Program-made: the position numbers and the translations under genes | Shown: positions 35,095-47,800 of the stretch, piece by piece | Numbering within the stretch: position 1 is the stretch's first letter | Layout: each line of letters starts with the position of its first letter | Notes under the pieces: generated by a model | The model's input: the letters and a program-made list of their open reading frames with translations, nothing else | What the model was told of the DNA's origin: nothing | Databases searched by the model: none | Source: Przewalskia tangutica | Lineage: Eukaryota; Streptophyta; Magnoliopsida; Solanales; Solanaceae | Assembly (NCBI GenBank): GCA_029844215.1 | Contig: CM056734.1 | Location: 16,812,501 to 16,876,500 of the forward strand | DNA length: 64,000 nucleotides | Reading direction: 5' to 3'

Positions 35095-38000
35095 TTACAT
35101 GCCCTTTATCTGCGCTTCTCGACTAGTCAGTGGAACATAACGGACAGACGTCTCAGTTCGAACCCTTATTGAACCGTCCAAATTCTTATCTATAACCTTG
35201 AGGTCTTGGAAATATGTACCCACTGGAATCACCATCCTTCCCCCGGGCTTTAACTGGTCGATGAGATCCTGTGGAACATCAGCTGCAGCTGCTCCAACGT
35301 GAATAGCATCATATGGTGCGTGCTCTGGCCAACCCTTCCTCCCGTCTGCAATGAAGCACAAGTCATCAAAAAACTCATTTGTCAACATATTCAATAAAAG
35401 TCCTGGAAGCATGCAGACCGGGAAAACAAATAATATTAAGCAACCATTTAAGAACACAACTACTTTGCCACGTCGAATGTCTCCTAATGCTCTCTTTGGT
35501 GAGAGTTATTTGGTTATGATCAGCAAACAGAGACAGTATCAAATTCCAAATCACTTAAAATACGAATCTCTATGACCAGGAGGTCATGAGTTCAAGCCGT
35601 GGAAACCCATACAACAGACCCTTGTGGTCCGGCCCTTCCCTGAACCCGGCGCATAGCGGAACGGGAGCTTAGTGCACCGCCCTTTTTTTTTTACCTAATA
35701 ATAAGTTACGAAACAAACTATATGAAAACGCTATAAAACCATACCACCAACATGCAATGAGAAGGACCCTTCTTTTAATAAAGGAGCTGCTGCACTCTTT
35801 TCAACATTCTTAATCGACCAGGCAACCAACTCTGGTATATGTTCCACACCAACAACTCGGCCTTGTGGTCCAACCATCAGAGCAAAACATGCTGTGAGAT
35901 ATCCAGTCCCTACACGAAACAAAAGCTATTAAGAAACTGACTGCTGCAAGAATTAGCTTTGACAGGAAATGGTCATCCTTCATTCAAACAATCAATTATA
36001 CCTCAGTCCGATTAGATAGGATTTTATTGCTTACAACCCAACAAGAATATATTCTAAAAGCTTATCAGTATCTCCTAACATTTTCTTAAAGAGAAAATGA
36101 ATATCCGTCAAGTAATAATCGCATGAAAATTTCAAATCTTACTAACCGCACATTTGATTAATTTATTCAGTTTCTCCAAAACTCCAACTAAGAACTATGG
36201 TTACAGAGAACATTTATACTAGTGAGGTAAAAACGAACTCGAATCAACCTCCTCATTACATAAAAATATCTTCTCAAAAGCTCATGGTAAATGAAACATT
36301 CACTTGTAGTTAATACAGGGAAACTTACCATAAAAATAAGTTAGTACAGAAAGACCAACTCGTCATTCAGAACAATTCAGAAACAAGCAAAGCCAATTCA
36401 AGTTGTCACTCACCACTACCAATAATCTTTAGTTCAATCTATAAGTCAACATTATCCTCTTCCTCTAACCAGACCCAAGATTTGATTCTTTCACTTCTTT
36501 CTAAATCCGACCCATCAAATACCAGCGATTATCCTAACATAAAATTTATACACCAAACTAAAACAAGCTATCAACTTCACCTGAACAGGCTAATCATCCA
36601 AAACATTTTGATAAAGACCAATTATGTGAAAAATTTAACATTCTTCTGAAACTATTATTTCCACATTCGATTAGAAGTTATTCTTAACATTAAGATCCAT
36701 GGAGCTCATAGCACAAGTGTAGAGTTCATACTACAAAGTGTTATGCTCGCTGCTAGATGGCATCCATCTGGCAAGCAACCATAATACAAGGAACTTGGAA
36801 AATGGGAGAAAAAGTTGCACAGCAAAAATGGGTCACTTTCTCAATCCACTGATGGTAGTGCTGATACATGCTCACAAGAGAAAAGTTATAGACCTCAGGA
36901 AAACAGAAACAACTGAGCCCATAATATTGAGAACCAACAAGCTGCTATTTAATCACTCAGTGCATACACAAATATCATTTCTGATTATCAACCCACATGA
37001 AAAACCATGCAAGTTATGACAATGATGCCCTTAGAGAGCTCATAAATAGTATCTTATTTATTCCTGGGAAAGCATAATTCAATCATAACTTGCGCAGCTG
37101 AATGTTTCCCGGACAGAGTCGACCGACGGAATATGTGCTTCTGAATTGTTATCATCTTCTAAGAATTTTGATTGAGTTACTAGCATGAAACCTCTTATTA
37201 TTTGAACAAAAAGAATGGTATCCCAGGTTTCTTCTAGCTCTATTTGTGCTTTTGACACCTGTATACTCATTTTGAAAGAAATAACGATATCCTCTGATTT
37301 GTTTGCAGAAATGAGTGAGCTCATTAGACATTACCTGAACCAACATCCAGAGCATGCATGCCAGGCTGCAACCTGTCCTCCAACAATTCAAGACACATAG
37401 CATGCATATGAGGTGCTGAGATGGTGACATTGTAACCTATACTCATGGGGCTATCAACGTAAGCAGGAGTACCCTCAGGTACAAACAAACCCCTATCCAC
37501 AGTTTGCATAATTTCTGTTATTTTTTGTGACTTTATTATTCCGTATCTTTGCAACTGCTCAATCATTCCCTTGTTTCTGTTAAGGCTACTTCCACTCCAA
37601 AAATGCTGTTGACAAACATAAAACAAGATTGAAGTAAGAGATAACAAATATGCCCATCTGGTGACATGCTCAACAGGGCCGTAACAAATATTTTGGGATC
37701 TCGTTCTAATTAATAAAAGTGGGTCCTTAATATAACTAAATATATGAATTATGGGACTAATTAATAAAAAATAAAAAAAAGGCCCCTAGAATTTTTCATT
37801 TTTCGGGGGCCCGGTGCGCTAGCACAACTCACACGGGCCCAAAGACAGCCCGCTGCTCAAGGTTGATCAGAAAACATAAAAAGATTCACAGCAGTTAAAA
37901 CATTTGAATTATGTGACAAACAACAATAGATGATGTAAGATTTTATCCGTAGAGGTAGATCAGAAAATGTATCAGGAGGAGTTGCTTGCTAGAATGTCCA

Positions 38001-39228
38001 AGAGTATGGGAAATAACTAGTTATCCAGATACCCCAATCTTCTCTCTTCACTTTCTCACCGAAGCTTGAACAGAAAACTCCATTAAAAAAAAATCATAAT
38101 TATCACTCCCAAGCCGTTCTTTAGACTGTGCCTCTCATGTATTCACTCATACAATCTAATACAATATAAACAGCCAAAAGGATGTGAGGCTTGTCCAACT
38201 ATTTATTGACATCTTTCAAACAAAAAAGAAATCCTATTTTGTTCCCTGGATGGGTTTTTGATCCAGCATACCGAAATTACCAATCATCCTATCCTCACAA
38301 GTTACAACTCCTTTTTTTATGTCGGTTGTGTATCAACTAGTCCATCTGCTACTTCCACCGGTGTAGATACCGGGTAACTCCTTTTATTACAGGGGAAAGG
38401 GGGAAAGATTGTATGCGGCACATCAGCTTATTGGATACTCCATCCGTTTCATAATGTTTGTCTGGTTTTGACTTGACACAAAATTTTGTGGTCTTAAACA
38501 TGCCCTTTAATCTTGTGTGGTCTTAATCTTGCCAAAAAAGAAAAGAGAAACAATTTAAAACGGACCAAAAAGAAAGTAAGACGGAGAAAATACTATTTTG
38601 ATCTCAGGACAATGACAACATGAGGGTGGAGAAAAAACAATTATTAGCCTTATGTACTTCTGTAAGACCACTTAGCCAATAATCACAGTAAGCCAAATGA
38701 ACTCACACACAAAGGGGGAAAAAACCAAGACACGGATAATGAAACTTCCATATCACAACAAATTGGAAAAAGTCGCTAACGCCATAAGGTTATACTATAG
38801 GGATGTGGTGATGTATCTTGTAAACTAGCACTCACAATGTTTCCAGAGACTTGTAAAACAATTTTGCCAAAGAGAAACTAATCATCCGAACGAGTTCCCT
38901 TGAAATTCTATAAACAATCAAACTGTTTCCGTTACCAGTTTTTATTTCCAAAACTACTATAAGAAATATCAAATACTGATAAAATTACATATCCCTGTAA
39001 CCACGTGAGGTGACGAAAAACACATAGAAAGAGTACCTCCATTCGAGAGAAGAAACTGTGATTTGGGACACGGCACAAGGATGAAGAGAATAGGGGCAAG
39101 TTGGGAAATTTTGGGGGTTGGAGTTGGAACTGGTGAGCGTAGAATAAACAAGTGTGCTTTAAAGGCGCACGGTAGCGGAAACCATACGCTATAGCTGACA
39201 CGGAATGAAAGGATATGGAAGACGGCAT
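35095..39228 (-). CDS. Protein-L-isoaspartate O-methyltransferase (4 exons)
   Basis: This enzyme (EC 2.1.1.77) methylates abnormal isoaspartyl residues with S-adenosylmethionine and so starts their repair. Minus-strand exons: 39228-39037, 37605-37335, 35909-35745, 35345-35095. The spliced frame gives 292 residues from the first ATG, or 230 from the inner ATG two codons before the exon 1 donor. Core motifs are AYVDSPMSIGYNVTISAPHM, LDVGSGTGYLTA (SAM motif I, completed across the exon 2-3 junction), GVEHIPEL, YDAIHVGAAA and LKPGGRMVIPVG, ending VRYVPLTSREAQIKGM. The 230-residue form equals the cytosolic plant enzyme. The extra 62 residues are poor in acidic residues and could target an organelle, as in plant PIMT2. 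Introns 1 and 3 hold repeats. Confidence 0.93.
35572..35690 (+). mobile_element. Au SINE, diverged, in a methyltransferase intron
   Basis: The segment holds GAGTTCAAGCCGTGGAAACC (B-box region), CAACAGACCCTTGTGGTCCG, CGCATAGCGG and GCTTAGTGCACCG. It lies antisense to the host gene. The copy is internally shortened compared with the one at 18440. GACCAGGAGGTCATG precedes the B-box region. Confidence 0.75.
37672..37852. mobile_element. Possible hAT-type MITE in methyltransferase intron 1
   Basis: The left side ACAGGGCCGTAAC and right side GGGCCCAAAGACAGCCC look like loosely paired terminal repeats, with GGGGGCCCGGTGCGC inside. No coding capacity or confirmed target duplication was found. Confidence 0.35.
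38436..38592. mobile_element. Stowaway-like MITE in methyltransferase intron 1
   Basis: The segment starts TACTCCATCCGTTTCATAAT and ends with ACGGAGAAAATA, which are imperfect inverted repeats flanked by TA. This is the common plant CTCCCTCCGT-type element. It is 157 bp and non-coding. Confidence 0.5.
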
Positions 39229-39718
39229 TACTCAGCACTTTGCTACTTCTCGATCCTTTAATTTAGCATTCTCCTCATACTCACGTGTCTTTCTCCATTT
39301 TTCTTCTATTTGGGCCTTCATATTTTATCTCAGAGTGGGCCTTAGTTAATTTGGTGGGCTTTGTCTGGCCCAATATTTGTCGGCCCCATGGGTCAATTTA
39401 GTTCATTAAGTGATTATTTGAGCTATACACCATAAGGTGAAGTATATTACAGGCAATCTGCATTTCCGATCTCTGTTAGTTGGTTTAAATGATAACATAG
39501 TTTAGAGTTTAGACTATCACATTTTAAAGAGATTTACTTGTAGATATTTTTAATGGTTTGATGGTGTAAAAACTATTCTCACTGACAATATACTAATGTT
39601 AAATTCACTTTTTATGATTAAAATTTTAAAATGACAAATGTAAAACTTAGTCCATGATACCAACTTTTACTTTAGCAAATTAGTATAACCTAATTCTTTA
39701 ACTCCGAAGTGGCGTATC

Positions 39719-40088
39719 ACTCCCTCCTCTTTATTCGTCACATTTATTACGTCTAGAAAGAAACAATGAAAATATAATTTTTCGTAACACACATAAAAAA
39801 AACAAGTGTGTAATACTCATTGTGGTCCATTTTACTCTTCATGCTACTAGAAATAGTTGGTTTAAAATATTTATTATTTTATAAAATTTAGGTAGAATTG
39901 ATTATTATATTTACCTTTATCCTTTACTTTAATAAATATGAAAATGATCAATATTGTGAAAGGAAGAGTAGTGTTAAATTGAAATTAAAGAATAAATTAA
40001 AATAATATAATTAAATTATTTTTTAGTTAATATTATTAAAAAGCGTGCAGAACACAAGCATGAGTAAAATAGATTGGAAAGAGTATAA
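39719..40088. mobile_element. Stowaway-like MITE, long and diverged
   Basis: The left side CACTCCCTCCTCTTTATTCG and right side AATAGATTGGAAAGAGTATA form imperfect inverted ends around an AT-rich interior. It lies upstream of the methyltransferase gene. The ends are tentative. Confidence 0.35.
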
Positions 40089-40395
40089 ACTAGGAGAAAA
40101 TTCAGATGGTTTTTGGTAACACCGCAATATTTGCTCTCTTTTGTTCAAGTGTAAGAAATTGGGATTAGTTTTCATGTTGGACTTGAGAATAAAGGACTTA
40201 TGTATTCCCTAATCCCTACAAAAGCTTTTTTATTTTTGGTTTTCCACTCGGTGTACACTATCTGTATTAGAGTTCCATTATATTCGAATTCACGGCGTAT
40301 ATAGCTCATTTCTGGAGGAAGTGTTCCCTACCAAAACCTTAATTAATTCCGAGGTAAATGACAACAAGAAGAATATTGAAAAATATTGTCTGGTA

Positions 40396-40562
40396 TTACT
40401 TCCTTTGAATTAATTTATATGATATTATTTGATTAGACATAAAATTTAAATAAGAAATTAATTATAATTCCTCTCATTAAAGTTACAATGAGAAAATTAA
40501 ATTATTTCTATGCACAGAAAAGTGATAAAAAACGTGTCACATAAATTGAACAGAAGAAATAT
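40396..40562. mobile_element. Stowaway-like MITE
   Basis: The left end TTACTTCCTTTGAATTAATT and right end GTCACATAAATTGAACAGAA are inverted repeats of each other with mismatches. This is the CTCC...AATTTATGTGAC type of plant MITE. It is non-coding. Confidence 0.5.
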
Positions 40563-42120
40563 TTTTTCTTTCTTATCTTTAATTAGGTTTATTAAAGTTA
40601 AATAGAGAGACGAGGGTGAAAGTATATTTATGTCTTAGAGACAATATGTATTAGGATAAATGTACTTTATACATCTTCTTCTTCTTCTTATTATTATTAT
40701 TATTATTATTATTAATGGAGATTAATATTATGATATTTGCAATTATTGAATAATTAATTGACTGTTTATAATATTCTATAATATGCATCCCTAGAGATTA
40801 CGTGGTTATTAATAGTGAGAGATATTAATATTATAACGTAACTCTTAAAATAGTCTCGACTAATAATCATCGAGAATGAGATATCAATGTTATATGATAT
40901 GTCGACATGTGGTCTGCATCACATCCTTAGAGGATGTAGTATGTCTCACATGCTACGAGTAATGGTTAGTCGTCATGGACACATGGATACTTTGAAAGTA
41001 TTGGTATACCCTGTTGATATACTGTTTGTTATACAATGTATAAAGTATGATCAGCGTGTAGGAGATAGAAGTCCTTAGACTTGAAGTTGATACACACCTT
41101 GTCTACAGAGTAATGAACTTTGATCCTGTCCTAAGCTCAAATGTCTTATAGGTTGAGATACGGCTTGTATTGAGTACATTATGATGTTGATTAAATGTGA
41201 TAGTTGATCCAAGATTAAGATTAATTCCTCGAATGTATATTCGAGAGAACACTCAGATTCTCATATGATATTAGGTTGACTAAGTCGTTGGCCAACACAG
41301 TAGACATATCTAGGATATGGTCTTGTTGTCAACTTATATAGATGAGATATAATGATCAAGCCATTTGGATAGACACTTGGCAGATCCTAAGCTCGATCGA
41401 GTGTGTCGTGAATGAAATTTTTTTATTTTTCCACATAGAGGTTCAATTTACCAGATTCGTGTAACTATACTTCACATATTGATTTCTTCTTCCGGCGCCG
41501 TCTAGGAGTTCCGTGTAGACCCTAATATGATTAGTGTCGATATGTGAATGCATGTAGGGTAACACTAAGTCAATTGTTCCGCCGATCTAAAGATGTAATG
41601 AGAGAATATAAATGTTCAATTTATGATCGAGACATTCGAATGAATAATGATTATTTAATTAAGTCGAGATTGGATTTCAGATTTAATTAAATGAAATCGA
41701 GACAAAATTGGACTAGTCTTGCGCATAGGACCAGTGGTCATGGCGCCGCGATGGAGTCGATCGGGGTGATCCACTGCGTCTCGTTTTAGTCCGCCCACGG
41801 AAACTCTAGCCGTTTTTACCTAAAATCTTTGCTATATATAAGTCTTTATTCATTATTCAATACACTTGATTCCAAAATCATTCTAAGCCTTTGAGATTTA
41901 GTCTTACACTATTCTTGAACCTCTGCCGAATTTCTTAGTTGTTCGAAGGAGGAATTACATCGGAGTTTTTGAAATTTGCAATCGAGGAACAGTTGCATGC
42001 TTACCCTCGGAAGCAATACTAAAAGATTCCTGATTATTCAAACCGTTAATTTTTGTCGAAGTATTACGGTTACATTACATGTATGTTTCATGTGTTTTAT
42101 TATTGCATAATCATCCAGTT
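40563..42120 (+). other. Unclassified repeat-like region with a TATA motif, possibly a solo LTR
   Basis: About 1.5 kb has no gene. An ATT/CTT microsatellite lies at 40675-40713. The rest has more CG dinucleotides than its surroundings and includes GCTATATATAAG at about 41831, followed by a leader-like CT-rich stretch, as in the promoter part of a plant LTR. No ends, primer-binding site or coding segment were found, so solo LTR is only a guess. Confidence 0.3.
40675..40713. repeat. CTT/ATT compound microsatellite
   Basis: About five CTT units run directly into about eight ATT units. It is intergenic. Confidence 0.9.
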
Positions 42121-42534
42121 CGTCATTTGTTGGGTTGAAACATAAAATTTTCAAATTTCACTGCGTACACAAACCCAACAAAACCCTTCAGAGGGTCCCT
42201 CTTAATCCAAAATCTCTTTGGAACGTCACCATAACACATGAAACATGCTCTTCAATTCGTCTCAATTTTAGCTTAACTTTACCCGCCCGCATCCACACCC
42301 ACCCAAAAGAAAAAGGGAAACAGAACAAGTCCCCATTGCAAACATTTTAATTTAATATTCGAAGATGATCCGTTACTTGGAGTACACAACCTAGTCCAAT
42401 GAGTATATATCATCTAGTTATGCATCAAGTTAAAGTTTCAAAATGGTAGTTTCTTTTTTGGGGAAGTGCCCTAAAGGGGGGCAAGTAGTAGTCTAATTAA
42501 ATCTAGTCCAGTTAAAGAATACTCTCACTATGTA

Positions 42535-43903
42535 CACGGCCGGCTTAGGGGTAGGCGACATAGGCGGTCGCCTAGGGAAACACATCGCAGACGCAATAAA
42601 ATGTAACGAGGTATTGTATATATAGTATATATTTTATTTTATAAATTATATTACAAATGAGTCAATAACTCAGTTGGTAAGAGCTATGTTTTTATTAAGG
42701 TGTAGATTGCATGTTCGAAACCTATTTGAGACTATTTATTAAAATAATTTTTATTCTTCTTTTAATAAGACAAATCCTAATTTTTTTCCTAAAAAAACAG
42801 AAAGGGCGCAGCTGCCAATTTTTCCTTCTCCAAATTCAACACTTCTTCAAAGTCTAAAACTTTCCATAAACTTCTCTTATTCTCTAGCAAATACTATTCT
42901 CCAACAAATTTCTTCTCTTCTCCAAATTCAACAAACCCAAATCTCATCTCAATCTCCTTAATCTAATTGGCTATTCCAAAAAATATTGGGTATGTTTCTT
43001 TTATCTCTATAATTGTCAATTTCTTTGTTATTGCATTATACCTTGAAAGTAAATGTAGTTATCCGAATCTATAATTTGAATTAGTTGCTCTGTTTCAAAA
43101 TGTAGTTTGAGTAATTATGATTTAATCGATAATTAAAAATGCATATTGTTGAGTCATTTTTATATGAGGAGAATTCTTCCAATCATTTTATCAATTAGGG
43201 GTTGATATTAAGCAATTGATGGTCTTTTAGACAGAAGTTTTACTTGCGTTAGCAACAAGTCTGGATGCCTTGTGCTACGCTTGAATCTTTCATGCAACAC
43301 GGAGACCACAAAGATGTTGATGGAAATGAATTGTGTTCAGAGTTACAATTGTTAAGAAGATCATTACCAGATAGCACACCGAAAGCTATTGAAGTCATAG
43401 AGTATATCAAAAGGACACAATTGTTTTCCGAATGCTTGGGTAGCTTATAGGGTGTTGTTGACTATTTCAGTCACGGTTGCTACTGCAGAGAGGAGTTTTT
43501 CCAAGTTGAAGCTCATTAAAAATTATCTTCGATCGTCCATGTCACAAAGTAGATTGACTGGTTTGGCTACGTTGTCTATCGAGAAGAAAGTGTTAGAGAC
43601 AATTGATTGTGGTGCTACCATTAGTAAGTTTGCACTTCAAAAAGCTAGAAAAGTAAAATTTTAATAATAATTTTATTTATCTAGAGATTCATGTGTAAGA
43701 GACTATTTGTTCATTACTTTTGGTTAACATAATTTTTTGATTTTATGTCTATTAGTGTAACACTTTGGTAAACGTAAATGTTGTAATTATTAGTTAATTT
43801 TTTAAGCCTTTTGTATGTTAGTTTTATTATAATTTTTTTTTTTGCGAGGGGGCAAACTTTTTTTAAACCGTCTAGGGCATCATTTTTCCTGGGGACGACC
43901 CTG
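42535..43903 (+). mobile_element. Internally deleted hAT element (ZMYM1-like transposase end) with 8 bp target duplication
   Basis: Perfect ACTATGTA repeats at 42527-42534 and 43904-43911 bound a 1369 bp element. Its ends, CACGGCCGGC and (complement of the right end) CAGGGTCGTC, match at 7 of 10 places. Inside, two frames keep the C-terminal end of a hAT transposase of the type annotated as zinc-finger MYM-type protein 1-like: 43265-43450 (LCSELQLLRRSLPDSTPKAI) and 43452-43664 (ATAERSFSKLKLIKNYLRSS, the dimerisation motif). The catalytic core is missing. A tRNA-like stretch lies at about 42664-42733. Confidence 0.88.
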
Positions 43904-43936
43904 ACTATGTAAGGTAAGTGGGATAACACAAACAAA

Positions 43937-44170
43937 TACTCCCACTGTCCAATTTATGGAGGAATTTTCTTTTTAGTTCCTTCAAAAAAAAAATGATGCA
44001 TTTCATTATTTGGTAAGAATCTAATTTTATTACGTTTAACGAGATGATCTATAACAACACAAATATTTTTGACATATTTTAGACCATAAAATTCAAAAGT
44101 CTTTCTTTATTCCTTAAATTTCGTGTTCAATCAAACTATATCACATAAATTGAGATGAAGAAAAAAGTAC
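43937..44170. mobile_element. Stowaway-like MITE next to the hAT element
   Basis: The left end TACTCCCACTGTCCAATTTA pairs with the right end TCACATAAATTGAGATGAAG as an imperfect inverted repeat. The interior includes AAATTCAAAAGTCTTTCTTT, typical of this Solanaceae family. It starts 26 bp after the hAT target duplication. Confidence 0.55.
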
Positions 44171-44822
44171 ATATAATAGTACCAAAAGAATAAAGGTCCT
44201 CCTACCTATTCCTATCTTCTTGCATGTCATCACATATAATAGTTAATATATATAAACTTGTGATCGTTGTGAGAACTTATAAAATGCAAATCTTGGATTC
44301 GCGTGTGCAAATAGCTCTTATTCGTTTCAATTCCAAATGCTTATTTTACAACTCAATACTCTCATTACGATATGGAAAGATAAATTTAAGATGAAGGAAA
44401 TATTTTATTTATCTCTGTTTGAATTGAAAACGTATTAGGTACTCTTTTCTTGGTAATTTAAATATGCAATAGCTGAGTCTAATTGATGATCAAAATCAAC
44501 TTAATTTTACGTTGCATCTATGAATTACAAAAGGGAAAATCTAGGAGTTGTACTAATAAGATATTATATCCTTTAACCCTGTAAAGGGATTCGTAAGGGT
44601 CCACCATGCAGCAAGGCAAATAATTACTTATCCCATTTGCAAGTACTTTAGCATATTACACCCTCTTACAAGCAAGGTACTTGATTCAATTTGCTTTAAT
44701 TATCCTCACTATATATAGCTTGCATGCATGGTTCACTAAACATCATCATATCGAACCAAAGCCAGTGTATAATTTAATTAGCTTATTCTTTTCTTCTTCA
44801 ATTAAAAACCCAAATTAGAAAA
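44171..44822 (+). other. 5' flank of the sieve element occlusion gene
   Basis: This AT-rich upstream DNA has no gene. It carries the TATA box and RY motif listed separately. Confidence 0.45.
44710..44730 (+). promoter_or_regulatory. TATA box and RY motif of the sieve element occlusion gene
   Basis: TATATATA at 44710-44717 is followed by CATGCATG at 44723-44730. The TATA box lies 106 bp before the ATG, which leaves a leader of about 75 bp if transcription starts 30 bp downstream. The RY motif may be chance. Confidence 0.5.
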
Positions 44823-47800
44823 ATGGCGAGTCGTGCTTTGGTGCCTGCAGCAGCAGCTCCTGTGAGGCCTACTCATCAGCAGGCAATGGCTAGGCGCGAA
44901 CGCCCGGTTTTCTCAATGTCGGATGATCATGCTATGTCCAAGAAAATTCTTGATAGTCACAATCCTGATGGTCGCGATGTTGATGTTAAAATCATCCTCC
45001 ATATTGTTGAGGAGATTTTTCAACATTCTTATCCTGCTGGCATTGATGGTGTCCTACATGTAATATTCTAATTTTCTAAACACGTTTCTTGTCGATAAAA
45101 CAAAGTTTTGCTTGCTCTGTTTAGGTTTATAGATTCTACGTACGTAGTAGCACTAACTTTTATGTCCAATGCTATATGTTTCCAGGGCACTCATGACCAT
45201 CATGAAGCCAATATTGAAGCATTGCAGTTGGAAGAAAAGGCCTCACTTGCCTTTGATGGCAACCTCGAAGGATTGGCATATGTCATACACAAAGTCTCTT
45301 GCGAGGTTAATACAATATCCTCCTTAGTTATCTCTCAATATTAATATTACATACTTTGCTTTCTTTTATTTGTTCCAAAAAAAATTGTTATACTTCTTTA
45401 TTTATAAATAATATAACTATAAACTTTCTATTTTACTCTTAATTAGATTATTTGTAGCCACAAAAATATCTATGATTTGTTTTAGACTACAAATTTCAAA
45501 AGTCTTTCATTCTTTCTTAAACTACGTGTCTAGTCAAATATCGTTACATAAGTTGGAATGAAAAAAGTATTGTTTTTTATATTTTTATTATCTCTAGGTT
45601 TAAACTATATATGCACATGTAAAAAAAATATTTACACAATCAAGTCACTTATAATACAATACAAATAAATTATGATAAGCATTAGCTGATAACTTGATGA
45701 AAATTGTACTAACTTATATACCTAGGTTAAACTAGGCTTGTAGACTAAAAAAGACTATATCAATTCGGTGTAGATGACTTGAATACTTTTTCTTGTACGG
45801 CTATAACATGTTCGCCTTTCGAATATGTAATTGCAGTTGACATGCAAGTGCTCAGGTGGAGGCGATACCCATTCAACAACAATGTCAATCTTAGCTATGC
45901 TCTCTGGCTACCAATGGGATGCAAAATTAGTCCTATCCTTAGCAGCATTTGCCATTGCCTATGGTGAATTCTGGCTGGTAGCTCAGATGTTTGCCTCTCA
46001 TCCTTTGGCCAAATCTGTAGCTCTCTTGAAACAACTACCAAATATCATGGAACACCATGGTAGCCTCAGGTACCGATTCGACGCTATCAATGAACTCATC
46101 AAGGCCATTTTGGAAGTAACCAAGCTGATAATGGAATTCAAGAAGCTTCCATCTCAGAACATCTCTGAAGATCAACCGCCTTTGTCTGTTGCGATTACTC
46201 ACATTCCTACCGCTGTTTATTGGACTATTAAAAGTATTGTTGCTTGTGCTTCCCAACTTACTACGCTTCTTGGAATGAGCTATGAGTAAGCCCCTGTTAA
46301 TCTTTTTTCGACAAATTTAATTTGGTCTTAATGGAAATAATTAACTTAATTGATGCAGGATGATAGTAGCTACCACAGCAGACACATGGGAAATGTCAAG
46401 CTCAACACACAAGCTGAGAAACATAAGTGATCACCTCAGAGCTGAATTAGACCGTTGCTATCAGCATATTCGTGAGTAAATTTAATTTTTAAGGAGAATG
46501 GAAAATGATCTAGTAAGCATAAAGAATCATGAATATTGGATTTGATCATAAAGAACCATAAATCATTCACAAGGAATCAAGAAATCGTCATGAAGTAACA
46601 TAATCGTGATTTTTATAGTACTAAATTTAGGCTAGTTTTTGGATATCATATTTGTATCTTGGAATTTTCTGAAGGGCTTGTATTTATCGATTCTTCGTGC
46701 AGAGGAGAAGATGCACGTTGAGTACTATCAGATGCTGGTGCACCTCTTTGAGACAACACAATTCGACAACATGAAGATAAACAGGGCCATGATTTATATC
46801 AAGGATGATTTACTTCCACTTGAAATAGGAACCACTCACACGAGGGTATGTTCAAATTTTACTTCTTTAATCCTGAAAGAGAGACTATGATAACTTATTT
46901 TTCCATGACCTGTAAAATTCAATTTCAGGCGAATATTGAAGTGCTGAGAAGAAAGACTGTTCTGCTTCTGCTATCAGATCTTGACGCAAGCCCTGAGGAG
47001 ATATTAGTACTGTCCCAATTTTACATCGATTCAAGGTCAAGGCCAGAATTTCAATACGAAATAGTGTGGCTTCCGATTGTGGATCGATCAAAGGGATGGA
47101 GCGAAGAGCAGGAACATAAATTTAAGGAGCTGCAAGCACTTATGCCGTGGTACACATTGCACCATCCTTCCTTGTTAGAGCCAGCAATTGTCAAGTTCGT
47201 CAAAGAAAGGTGGCATTTCTCCAAGAAAATGATGCTTGTAACTTTGGATCCCCAACAGGGCAAAGTAGCCTGTCCAAATGCTATTCACATGGCTTGGATT
47301 TGGGGAAATTTGGCCTATCCCTTCACTATTTCCAAACAGGAAGCTCTCTGGAGTGTCGAATCTTGGAGACTTGAGCTCGTTGTCGATGGCATTGATCAGA
47401 ATTTAATTGAATGGGTAAAATCTTATTCTCCTAAGATCCCCTGCTATTTTTGACATATATAGTACAGTATAATTTTCTATATACTAGGTATAATTTTGGG
47501 ATAGTTACATTTTTTGACCAAAAGATAATAGTCAGTAAATGTATATGTTTTATATATTAAGTATAAATATACAAATTATGTACATAAATATACATATAAT
47601 ATACATATTCAATGTATATGTTTTGTATTTTGGCTAGCGTCCTTCGGCCGACGGGCGAAAAATGAAAAAAAAGCCCAATAATATTCCTATAAAGGGTGTT
47701 CGACTGCTCATTCTTCACTCTATGTTGCTACGCCAATGGCAAATACTAATTCTTTAGAATCTTAATTTTAATCAGATGACGACTGGGAAGTTTATCTGTT

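Noticed and set aside
36738..37019. 93-codon plus-strand frame in a methyltransferase intron
   Set aside because: It lies in intron DNA duplicated at 28560-28880, without conserved frame or motif.
42664..42733. A functional tRNA gene
   Set aside because: The A- and B-box-like parts are present but no cloverleaf or acceptor stem can be drawn; it lies inside a transposon.
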